Positions 15,528 to 22,437 of a DNA stretch of 24,011 nt are shown one piece after another. A model generated the notes under the pieces. The model saw only the letters and a list, made by a program, of their open reading frames with translations. It ran no database searches and was not told the DNA's origin. This DNA comes from DATKLX01 sp035542155 (GTDB lineage: Bacteria > Chloroflexota > Anaerolineae > Anaerolineales > Anaerolineaceae): assembly GCA_035542155.1 (NCBI GenBank), contig DATKLX010000056.1, forward strand, positions 1 through 24,011, read 5' to 3'. Every line of letters begins with the position of its first letter. Position 1 is the stretch's first letter. The translations under genes were made by a program, and so were the position numbers.

Positions 15528-16145
15528 TCAGTCCCCCTGGTAGCGTTCTTCTTTCCAGGGATCGCCGCGGTTGTGGTAGCCGAGAGCTTCCCAAAAACCG
15601 GGCTCATCGTGGTCGAGGAAAGTCAACCCGCGCACCCACTTGGCGCTTTTCCAGAAATACAGGTGGGGAACGACCAGGCGCGCCGGGCCGCCGTGCTCGG
15701 GGGCCAGCGGCTCGCCATCGTATTCGTAGCCGATGAAGGCTTTTCCCCCGCGGATGTCCTCGAGGGGCAGATTGGTGGTATAGCCGCCGTCGCAGAAAGC
15801 GACGGCAAAGCGGGCATCGGGTTCCAACCCGGTAGCTTCGATCAGGGTATCGACGCTCACTCCCCGCCATTGGGTGTCCAGCTTGGACCATTTGGTCACG
15901 CAGTGGATGTCGACCCGGTATTCCTGGCTGGGAAGCTGCTTGAACTCCTCCCAGGTCCATTGGAGTGGCTTTTTGACAAGGCCGTTGAGGCTGAAGGTCC
16001 AGGCGTCGAGGTGAGTGAATGGTGTGGCCCCGGCGGAGAGAACCGGAAAGCCGGCGGTGAGATACTGGCCGGGGGGTAAACGCCCGGCGGTTTGGGGCTC
16101 GCGGCGCTTGCCGAGGAAGCCTCGTGAGAAGAAGGAATCAGACAT
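15528..16145 (-). CDS. Sulfite-oxidase-like (YedY/SUOX fold) molybdopterin-dependent oxidoreductase
   Basis: This 205-residue protein consists of a single oxidoreductase molybdopterin-binding domain. The DIHCVTKWSKLDTQWRGV segment (79-96) contains Cys82, the expected molybdenum ligand, followed by the SxxDxxWxG-like contact region. Further along, the AFCDGGYTTNLPLEDIRGG and GGPARLVVPHLYFWKSAKWV stretches are classical for the family. There is no signal peptide, no heme domain and no C-terminal dimerisation domain, so it is a short cytoplasmic form; the N-terminus (SRGFLGKRREPQTAGRLPPG) is basic. ATG 16145 follows AGGAGG. It heads a four- or five-gene minus-strand cluster. Its substrate is unknown; sulfite is not assured, as YedY relatives repair methionine sulfoxide and others are uncharacterised. 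Confidence 0.9.
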   Translation of the reverse strand: MSDSFFSRGFLGKRREPQTAGRLPPGQYLTAGFPVLSAGATPFTHLDAWTFSLNGLVKKPLQWTWEEFKQLPSQEYRVDIHCVTKWSKLDTQWRGVSVDTLIEATGLEPDARFAVAFCDGGYTTNLPLEDIRGGKAFIGYEYDGEPLAPEHGGPARLVVPHLYFWKSAKWVRGLTFLDHDEPGFWEALGYHNRGDPWKEERYQGD

Positions 16146-16568
16146 GGGTCCTCCTGTACCGGTAAAGAGAAAAATTTACCACGGAGATCGCGGGGAAGGA
16201 GAGGGACCAAGGGACAGCGATCATTCAATAAGTATAGCCTTTTTGGGCGTGAAGATGTTAAGTTTCAAGTCATGTCGCCCGGCCTGGTCCAGCCAATAAA
16301 TTTCGTAGAACATGCCTTCCGGCTTGTTCTCGGCCGGCCTAGAAGAGCGCAACCGAGGACGCATGCGCTACAGGGTCGTTCGGGACGACCGACCTACAAG
16401 AGCACAAGCAAGGATCTGCGAGGGGGCATGGGCTACAGCCGTGGACCAGCAAGCTGGAACGCAAGATGGAAGCTTTCGCTATGCGGCTGACTGTATGATG
16501 GGACGCAGGGCAACCCTCTCCTCAGTCCTCCCCCAAAATGCTTTTTATTTTGGGGGAGGAAGAAAAAA
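16146..16568. other. 423-base non-coding region upstream of the molybdenum cluster
   Basis: No convincing gene is seen. On the minus strand a TATACT box (16236-16231) could be the -10 of the molybdopterin-gene promoter, but its -35 is poor. The part 16170-16215 is purine-rich and resembles common intergenic repeats. A 6-bp hairpin with a TTCGG loop (16374-16390) and a strong hairpin at 16526-16560 are present. A plus-strand frame (16312-16632) shows no recognisable protein and runs antisense into the next gene; it is taken as chance. The middle (16265-16500) may be a decayed gene or repeat. Confidence 0.5.
16526..16560 (-). terminator. Strong hairpin after the RibD-like gene
   Basis: TCCTCCCCCAAAAT (16526-16539) and ATTTTGGGGGAGGA (16547-16560) form a perfect 14-bp stem with a 7-base loop, eight bases beyond the stop of the minus-strand operon. 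No T-run follows on that strand, so it may stop transcription imperfectly or protect the 3' end. The pyrimidine/purine arms resemble dispersed palindromic repeats, so it may instead be a repeat copy. Confidence 0.55.
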
Positions 16569-17393
16569 CTATATCCGATCATATGACATGAAGAGCTGGC
16601 TGGAGCCGCTGGGCCCGAGTGGATCGAGGTAGACGTGGTAAGGCTGAAAGATTGCCGGAGGGGTAAGCAGAGGACCTTCGAGGATCGAGGAGTCCGGACG
16701 GCCGCCGAGGATCTTGCTGACCTGGGTCAGATACAGACGGTCTAGGACCAGCCCCTCGACGAGCAGATCCAGCACGCGCGGGCCGGCGGCGGAGTAGACC
16801 ATGCAGTAGCCCAGCTCGCTCAGCCTCCGGGCAAGGAGCGAGCCGTCGACGCCGGTCTGGCCGGCGACGATCACCTTCCCGGCGCGGGCTTCGATCTCTG
16901 CCACTCGGCCAGGGTCCGGGCTGCCCGAGGTGAAGATGACCACCCGCCGGCCGGCCTGGGTCAGCTCGGGAGGGATGGGAAAATCCAGGCTGCGGCTGAG
17001 AATGGCGATATCCGCCTGGGGTGGGAGGCTGCGTTCGGCGCGCCAGCGGGAGAGATCGGCGAAGCGCGGGTCGGCGACCTGGAGGATTTGCTGCGCTTTG
17101 CCCTGCGTCCACTCGCGTAGATAGCGCCCGCTGCTGAGGATGATATCGGCCTGGGCGGCCAGTTCCTGGAAGAGCCGCCAATCGCGTGGGTTGGTGATGG
17201 AGTTGGGCACTACCAGGCTCTCCGGCCCTGGGCCGGGGATGGCGATACGGCCGTCCAGGCTGGCGACGAAATCGGCGTAAAAATACGGGCGGTCCGTTCG
17301 GTGGCGGTATTGGCGCAGGTCATGGGCCAGGTAGAGGCCATTCAGCTCGTATTCCTGGGTGGGGAGAGGGTACAGGCGGTGAATTTTTTCCAT
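16569..17393 (-). CDS. RibD C-terminal/dihydrofolate-reductase-fold pyrimidine reductase-like protein
   Basis: This 274-residue protein has the RibD-C fold, which in riboflavin synthesis reduces the ribosyl side chain of a pyrimidine with NADPH. Seen are ADFVASLDGRIA (40-51) at the substrate site, the ILSSGRYLR segment, and the C-terminal DRLYLTQVSKILGGRP (218-233), similar to the LxxxxxPxilGg pattern. There is no deaminase domain, so it is not a complete bifunctional RibD. ATG 17393 lies 9 bases after the stop of the second IolG-like gene, whose end (GGTGGAG) would supply the ribosome-binding site, so it appears to be the last gene of the inositol-type operon. Its place between that operon and the molybdenum cluster leaves its partner unclear; it could reduce a pterin, a pyrimidine or another small carbonyl compound. 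Confidence 0.78.
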   Translation of the reverse strand: MEKIHRLYPLPTQEYELNGLYLAHDLRQYRHRTDRPYFYADFVASLDGRIAIPGPGPESLVVPNSITNPRDWRLFQELAAQADIILSSGRYLREWTQGKAQQILQVADPRFADLSRWRAERSLPPQADIAILSRSLDFPIPPELTQAGRRVVIFTSGSPDPGRVAEIEARAGKVIVAGQTGVDGSLLARRLSELGYCMVYSAAGPRVLDLLVEGLVLDRLYLTQVSKILGGRPDSSILEGPLLTPPAIFQPYHVYLDPLGPSGSSQLFMSYDRI

Positions 17394-17402
17394 ACGGCCA
17401 AC

Positions 17403-18416
17403 CTACTCCACCTCACTGAGGCTGACCGGGCGGCTTTCGTCGAGGGAGAGAGTGGCGGCGACGCCGATGGCGGTGGCGGCGCGGGAGTCGCGCCCCCCGA
17501 CCTCGGGATCGCGCCCTTCCAGGACGCAGTCCACGAAGGCGCGGATCTCGGCGGCGTAGGCCTCGCCAAAGCGCTCCATGAAATAGGGGACGGTGTCGTG
17601 GGTGACGCCCTGGCGGGTGAGAATCAGGGTGCTGGTTTGTTGCAATTTCCCGATCATCAGCCCCCCCTCGGAGCCGAGCACTTCGGTGCGGATGTCGTAG
17701 CCGTAGACCGCGTTGCGGCTGACGTCGATGTTACCCAGGCGGCCGTCGGTAAAACGAAGGTTGATCACGGCGTTATCGATGTCGCCGACCTCCTGGAGCT
17801 CGGGGTAGACCAGGCAGGCGCCCTCACTGGAGACGCGCTCGACCTCGCCGCCCATCAACCAGCGAGCGAGATCGAAGTCGTGGATGCCCATATCCATGAT
17901 CAGGCCGCCGCTGTTTTCGCGGCGGGCAAACTCGAGACTGGTGCGTTTGGGGTCGCGGCTGACCGATTTAAACATGACCGGCCGGCCGATCGCCCCCGCG
18001 GCGATTTTTTGCTTTGCCAGCACGTAGGCCGGATCGAAGCGGCGCATGAAGCCAACCTGCAGACGCACCCCCCCTTTCTCGACGGCGGCGATGGCCAGGT
18101 CGCAGCCGGAGATGGTCTCTGAGAGCGGTTTCTCGCAGAAGATGTGCTTGCCCGCGGCGGCGGCCGCCTGGACGATCTCCTGGTGCGTGGCGGTCGATGT
18201 GGCGATCACGACCGCCTGGATATCGGGCCGGGCGAGCAATTCGGGATAGTCGGTGGTCCAAACCGGAGCGCCGAAGCGCTCCGCCACGTCGCGAGCGGTC
18301 CCCTCGTCGCGGTCAGAGACCGCGGCCAGGCGGATTGAAGACACGCCAAAGGCCAGGGTGTGGGCAAAGACTTTGCCCATCCGCCCGGCGCCAATCAAGC
18401 CAATGTTAAGCGCCAT
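17403..18416 (-). CDS. IolG-like Gfo/Idh/MocA dehydrogenase (second copy)
   Basis: This 337-residue NAD-dependent dehydrogenase has the Rossmann motif GLIGAGRMG (6-14), FCEKP with Lys96, and MDMGIHDFDLARW with Asp175 and His179. All match the IolG-type inositol 2-dehydrogenase pattern, as does VGFMRRFDPAY. It is similar throughout to the gene immediately upstream and is a diverged tandem paralogue. The start has GGGAGG four bases before it and lies 10 bases after the stop of the first copy. Two IolG-type enzymes together often cover different inositol stereoisomers or act on successive oxidations; which applies here is inference. It may alternatively act on another polyol or sugar. Confidence 0.87.
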   Translation of the reverse strand: MALNIGLIGAGRMGKVFAHTLAFGVSSIRLAAVSDRDEGTARDVAERFGAPVWTTDYPELLARPDIQAVVIATSTATHQEIVQAAAAAGKHIFCEKPLSETISGCDLAIAAVEKGGVRLQVGFMRRFDPAYVLAKQKIAAGAIGRPVMFKSVSRDPKRTSLEFARRENSGGLIMDMGIHDFDLARWLMGGEVERVSSEGACLVYPELQEVGDIDNAVINLRFTDGRLGNIDVSRNAVYGYDIRTEVLGSEGGLMIGKLQQTSTLILTRQGVTHDTVPYFMERFGEAYAAEIRAFVDCVLEGRDPEVGGRDSRAATAIGVAATLSLDESRPVSLSEVE

Positions 18417-18426
18417 GCCGCCTCCC

Positions 18427-19446
18427 TCAGCCGATCTCGGACAGGCGGACGGGGCGGTTCTCGTCGATGGAGCGCCTGGCGGCTAATCCCATCACGACCG
18501 GGAAGCGGGCGTCCAGGCCAGTGACTGGAACCGGTCCATCCTGGAGGACGGCCTCGACAAAGCAGCTCATCTCCGCGATGTAGCTATCCATGTAACGCTC
18601 GATGAAGAAATAGAGCGGCAGGTCGCGGTGGATTGATTCGCCGGTGCTGATCACCGCCGAGTTGGGATAATTGTTGGCGATCTGGATCGCACCTTGGCTG
18701 CCGAAAACCTCGACGCGCTGGTCGTAGCCGTAAGCCGCTTTTTCGCTGTTGTCGATCGTCCCGAGGGTGCCGTCGGCGTATTTGAGCAGCAGCAGCACCG
18801 TATCCATGTCGCCGGCTTTGCCGATCTCGGGATCGATACGCACCCCGCCCGCGGCAAATATTTCAACGATCTCACTATCGATGAGAAAGCGGGCCATATC
18901 GAAATCATGGATGGTCATATCCATGAAGATGCCGCCAGACGTTTTAACATATTCCGGAGTAGGAGGCTCTGGATCACGGCTGATGATGTGGAGGAGATGC
19001 GGCTCGCCAATTTCACCCCTCTGGACTGCCTTGCGCACGCGGGCGAAATTGGGATCGAAGCGGCGGTTGAAGCCCACCTGGAGCTTAACCCCTTTTTTCG
19101 CGACCAGGTCGAGGGCCGCATCGATCCTGGGCAAAGAAAAGTCGATCGGTTTCTCGCAGAAGATGTGCTTACCAGCTTCAGCGGCCTCGCAGATCATCGC
19201 GGCGTGGGTGTTGGTCGAGGAACAGATGACGACCGCCTCGACCTGGGGATCGGCGAGGACTTCGCGGTAGTCTTCGACGGCTTTAGAGACAGCGCAGGTT
19301 TCTGCCAGAGCGCGCGCCGCCTGCAGGTTGACGTCGGCGATGGCAAGCAGCCTGGCGGAAGGGATGCGGAAGGAGAGGTTGGCGGCATGGACTCTACCGA
19401 TCGTCCCCGCGCCGATGACTGCAACGTTCAAACGCTGAGCGGACAT
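18427..19446 (-). CDS. iolG: Inositol 2-dehydrogenase (IolG-like)
   Basis: This 339-residue Gfo/Idh/MocA enzyme is expected to oxidise myo-inositol to 2-keto-myo-inositol with NAD in the cytoplasm. Typical IolG features are VIGAGTIGRVH (10-20), FCEKPID with Lys99, VGFNRRFDPNF (124-134), ISRDPEPP, and MDMTIHDFDMARFL with Asp176 and His180 in the active-site positions. Length equals the family norm. The frame is open to 19779, but the start is ATG 19446, four bases after AAGGAGG. That start lies inside the 3' end of the LacI gene, giving a 19-base overlap and translational coupling of regulator and enzyme. The IolE-like gene upstream supports an inositol role, though iolB, C, D and J are not in this window. 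Confidence 0.87.
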   Translation of the reverse strand: MSAQRLNVAVIGAGTIGRVHAANLSFRIPSARLLAIADVNLQAARALAETCAVSKAVEDYREVLADPQVEAVVICSSTNTHAAMICEAAEAGKHIFCEKPIDFSLPRIDAALDLVAKKGVKLQVGFNRRFDPNFARVRKAVQRGEIGEPHLLHIISRDPEPPTPEYVKTSGGIFMDMTIHDFDMARFLIDSEIVEIFAAGGVRIDPEIGKAGDMDTVLLLLKYADGTLGTIDNSEKAAYGYDQRVEVFGSQGAIQIANNYPNSAVISTGESIHRDLPLYFFIERYMDSYIAEMSCFVEAVLQDGPVPVTGLDARFPVVMGLAARRSIDENRPVRLSEIG

Positions 19447-20492
19447 GAAACCTCCTTGAGGGATGGATCTGGAGGAGCCGTGCTCTCGCGGATGACGAGA
19501 GAGGGCTCGAAGGTGAAATCGAGGACCTGTTCGCCGCGCATGGAGGTCAGCAGCATGCGCATCGCTTCTAACCCCAGCTCCCGCTTGGGCTGGTGGACGG
19601 TGGTAATGCGCGGCTGGACGATCTCGCAGAGAGCGTTGTCGTCGTAGCCGATGACGCTCACCCGGCCGGGAACGGCAACGCCCAGATCGTGGCAGGCCAG
19701 GATCGCCCCCGCGGCGACCGTATCGCAGTAGCAGAACATGGCAGTGACCCCGGCGGCGACCAGGCGGGGGGCGAGACACTGCCCAAGGTGGATATCTCCT
19801 TCCAGGTCGCCGATCTCGTTACTGACCTCATCGCAGGTCCAATTCGAGGGAACGGTGATCCCGTGCTCGGTCATCACATCCAGATAGCTTTTCATTCTGC
19901 GGGAGTTTGAGCTTGGGCGATTTGCCGCGCCAATATAGCCGATACAGCGGTGACCCAGGGAAATCAGGTGATCAACCGCCGCTCGCCCGCCGGCATAGTC
20001 ATCGACGGACACGGAGTAAAGCTGATGGTACGTTCCGCCTTCGGCCTGGTTATTGACCATCACCACGGGGATATGGATCTGCTCGAGGCGGGAGGCATAT
20101 TCGCTGCTGATTCGCGAGGCGGCGACGATGACGCCGTCCACTCGGCGGCGGCTAAAATTTTCGATGATCTCGATCTCGCGCTCAGGGTTATTATATGAAG
20201 AGGCCAGGAAGACGCTGATGTCTGCCTGGCTGGCGGCCTCCTCCACCCCTTTGACCACGTCGACAAAAAAAGGATCGGAAATGGTGGTGAGGATCAGCCC
20301 AATCGTGTTGGTCTGGCGGGACTGCAGACTCTGAGCGAGGGCGTTGGGGGTATATCCCAGCTCGCGAGCCAGGACCTGGATCCTGGCACGCACCTCCTGG
20401 CTGATTAAAGGATTGTCATTTAACGCCCGGGATACCGTCGAAAACGATACCCCAGCCGATCTGGCAATATCCTTGATCGAGACCCGCGCCAT
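19428..20492 (-). CDS. LacI family transcriptional regulator
   Basis: This 354-residue repressor has an N-terminal LacI helix-turn-helix (SIKDIARSAGVSFSTVSRAL, 5-24), a hinge helix near YTPNALAQSLQ and a sugar-binding domain starting NTIGLILTTISDPFF. The second lobe contains PGRVSVIGYDDNALCEIVQPRITTVHQP, characteristic of the family. It sits within the minus-strand operon, 11 bases after the IolE-like gene and overlapping iolG. It probably controls the operon in response to the imported compound or an intermediate, but the operon promoter lies beyond the right edge, so no operator could be examined. The last codons contain the ribosome-binding site of iolG. Confidence 0.93.
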   Translation of the reverse strand: MARVSIKDIARSAGVSFSTVSRALNDNPLISQEVRARIQVLARELGYTPNALAQSLQSRQTNTIGLILTTISDPFFVDVVKGVEEAASQADISVFLASSYNNPEREIEIIENFSRRRVDGVIVAASRISSEYASRLEQIHIPVVMVNNQAEGGTYHQLYSVSVDDYAGGRAAVDHLISLGHRCIGYIGAANRPSSNSRRMKSYLDVMTEHGITVPSNWTCDEVSNEIGDLEGDIHLGQCLAPRLVAAGVTAMFCYCDTVAAGAILACHDLGVAVPGRVSVIGYDDNALCEIVQPRITTVHQPKRELGLEAMRMLLTSMRGEQVLDFTFEPSLVIRESTAPPDPSLKEVSCPLSV

Positions 20493-20503
20493 GCCGGTTT
20501 CTT

Positions 20504-21445
20504 CTACAACCCGATCGAGCGGAGATACTCCCGGTTGCGCAGCGCGCTTTCTTTGGGGGCGCCCATGCCGGGGAGCAGGTCCTGCTCGACCAGGACGAAG
20601 CCATCATAATTGCGCTGCTGGAGCCAGGCGAGAACGCCAGGGAAGTCGACGGAGCCCTGGCCCAGCTCGCAGAAAATGCCTTCCCGCAGCGCCCGGATGT
20701 AATCCCAGCCCTCACGGCGGGAACGCGCAGCCAGCCCGGGCTGGCAGTCTTTGAAGTGGATGTAGGAAATGCGCTCCGCGTAATGTTCCAGGGCCGGCAC
20801 GATCTTTCCGTCCGAGCCGGGGGCATCCGGGCCGCAGCCAAAGACATAATGGCCGGTATCGAAGACAAGGTTGACCAGAGCGGGATCCGTGGCGTCGAGG
20901 AGGCAGTCGATCTCCTCCGGAGTCTCAACGTAACCCGCACTGTGATGGTGAAAGAGGACGGGCAGGCCGGTCTCTTCGCGGACTTCCCGGGCAACGTCCT
21001 GGACGGCTCCCGTAAAAATCCGCCACTCTTCGGCGGTGAGGCTCTTCTCCGGCGTGATGCGCCCCGCGTTTTGGGTGCGGACCGGGACTGTAGCGTTGTC
21101 ATCGGCGAGGATAATGAAGGGCCGCGGGTCCTGGTCGGGAAAAGCTGCCTCGAGCAGGCGGGCGACCTTCATTACTTCGGCCTTTCCCGCGGGAAGGGCA
21201 GATGGGTTTTTAAACGCCATCTGGACGAAAGCGCCCAGCATCGGCAGGTTCCGGCTTTCAATTTCAAAGCGCAGGAGCGCCGGGTCGGATGGCATGAACC
21301 CCCAATCGCCCAGCTCGGTGGCGGTGTAGCCGGTCTCGACCAGCTCATCCAGCATCTGTTTGTAGCCAATCGGGTTGACGTTGTACCCTTCGAACTCCAG
21401 GGTGCCCCAGGAACAGGGAGCGTTTCCGACCTGAATTTTGCTCAT
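20504..21445 (-). CDS. IolE-like sugar isomerase/dehydratase, TIM barrel
   Basis: This 313-residue TIM-barrel protein resembles the IolE (2-keto-myo-inositol dehydratase) branch. The N-terminus reads VGNAPCSWGTLEFEG, the strand-end motif is VLFHHHSAGYVE (163-174, the HHH cluster being an IolE feature), then VFDTGHYVFG with Asp196, YIHFKD with His230, and LVEQDL with Glu287. IolE removes water from 2-keto-inositol to give a diketone, the second step of inositol breakdown; the alternative is an inosose isomerase (IolI-like). An upstream in-frame start at 21487 exists, but ATG 21445, after AAAGGAGG, is chosen. It lies between the transporter ATPase and the LacI gene, so uptake, regulation and the first two catabolic steps are in one operon. 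Confidence 0.8.
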   Translation of the reverse strand: MSKIQVGNAPCSWGTLEFEGYNVNPIGYKQMLDELVETGYTATELGDWGFMPSDPALLRFEIESRNLPMLGAFVQMAFKNPSALPAGKAEVMKVARLLEAAFPDQDPRPFIILADDNATVPVRTQNAGRITPEKSLTAEEWRIFTGAVQDVAREVREETGLPVLFHHHSAGYVETPEEIDCLLDATDPALVNLVFDTGHYVFGCGPDAPGSDGKIVPALEHYAERISYIHFKDCQPGLAARSRREGWDYIRALREGIFCELGQGSVDFPGVLAWLQQRNYDGFVLVEQDLLPGMGAPKESALRNREYLRSIGL

Positions 21446-21483
21446 GCTGCCTCCTTTGAAACAGGTAGATGGTCTCTTCTCAA

Positions 21484-22254
21484 TCAAACTTCACGCTCGC
21501 CAGTGATCAGGTCGGCGATGTCATCCTGGCTCAATTCCCCCTTGCGATACGTGCCGACCTGGCGTCCCTGGCGGATAATGGTGTAGCTGTCGGCGACCTG
21601 GTAGACATGGCCGACATTGTGGGTGATGAAGATCACCGCCAGGCCGCGCTCTTTGGCGTTGACGATATAGGTCAGAACCTTACGTGTCTCCGCTACCGAG
21701 AGGGCGGAGGTGGGCTCATCAAGGATCAAGACCTTGGCCCCAAAATGGACTCCGCGACCGATCGCGATGGACTGGCGCTCTCCACCCGAGAGGCTGCCGA
21801 CCCGCTCGGAAGGGGAACGGATCTCGATGCCGATATCGTGGAGGGCCTTGCGGCACAGGTCGTTCATGCGGTTCATATCCAGCCAGGTGATCGGGCCAAG
21901 GTTTTTGACCATTTCACGGCCCAGAAAGAAGTTGCGCGAGATGCTCATCAGGTTGACCAGGGCCAGGTCCTGGTATACCGCTTCGATGCCCATGTCGCGG
22001 GCCTGGGATGGAGAGCGGATGGTGACCGGTTTGCCCTCGATATAGATTTGACCGGTGGTCGCCGGGTAGAGACCCATCAGAATCTTGATCAGAGTGGATT
22101 TTCCAGCGCCGTTATCGCCGAGCAGGGCGCGAACCTCGCCGCGGTCGATGCCAAAATTGACTTCCTGGAGGGCAGTGATGGTCCCAAAGCGCTTGCTGAT
22201 CCCTTCCATCCAGACCAGACAGTTGCGACCCGATTGAATGTCCAATGTGTCCAT
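21484..22254 (-). CDS. Sugar ABC transporter ATP-binding protein, single domain (FrcA-like)
   Basis: This 256-residue ATPase has one nucleotide-binding domain: Walker A GDNGAGKST (46-54), Q-loop VYQDLALV (93-100), signature LSGGERQ (155-161), Walker B LILDEPTSALS (176-186) and H-loop His212. Unlike the tandem-domain ATPase at 6331 it has only one domain and would work as a homodimer, as in the fructose FrcBCA system. The frame is open upstream to 22332, but ATG 22254, after CAGGGA, fits the domain start; ATG at residue 16 is possible. It follows the permease after a 183-base gap holding inverted repeats and precedes the IolE-like gene by 38 bases. Confidence 0.92.
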   Translation of the reverse strand: MDTLDIQSGRNCLVWMEGISKRFGTITALQEVNFGIDRGEVRALLGDNGAGKSTLIKILMGLYPATTGQIYIEGKPVTIRSPSQARDMGIEAVYQDLALVNLMSISRNFFLGREMVKNLGPITWLDMNRMNDLCRKALHDIGIEIRSPSERVGSLSGGERQSIAIGRGVHFGAKVLILDEPTSALSVAETRKVLTYIVNAKERGLAVIFITHNVGHVYQVADSYTIIRQGRQVGTYRKGELSQDDIADLITGEREV

Positions 22255-22437
22255 GAAATCCCTGTCTTTGATTGGTGCGATGATGTGGCGCATGCGAAAT
22301 CGCTTGCGCACTGGAGGACAAGCCAGTCTCATACGGGATCAACGAGAGGCCTGTACTACATTTCGCTCTTGGACTGGCGAGACGCCCGTCCTACTTTGGC
22401 GGACCCTCCCTGTGGTCGGCAGGTCTGCCCCTACGCG
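22255..22437. repeat. Intercistronic inverted repeats between permease and ATPase genes
   Basis: GCGCATGCG (22288-22296) and CGCTTGCGC (22301-22309) form a near-perfect hairpin with a 4-base loop. GCCAGTC (22322-22328) and GACTGGC (22372-22378) form a second, wider inverted repeat, flanked by AGGAC and GTCCT. The text GGACTGGCGAGACGCCCGTC resembles dispersed intergenic repeats. No gene is seen. A 183-base spacer inside an ABC operon is unusual and may set the ATPase level by processing or attenuation. Confidence 0.5.

Noticed and set aside
16312..16632. 106-codon plus-strand frame in the intergenic region
   Set aside because: No recognisable protein, no ribosome-binding site, and it crosses a perfect hairpin into the antisense of the RibD-like gene.
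17301..18122. 273-codon plus-strand open frame
   Set aside because: Antisense to the second IolG-like gene and the RibD-like start; no family features.
18694..19647. 317-codon plus-strand open frame
   Set aside because: Antisense to iolG and part of lacI; composition reflects the complement of their codons.
21519..21525. A further TGTCATC as a third ROK operator
   Set aside because: It is inside the ATPase coding sequence, lacks the second arm, and a 7-base match is expected by chance.
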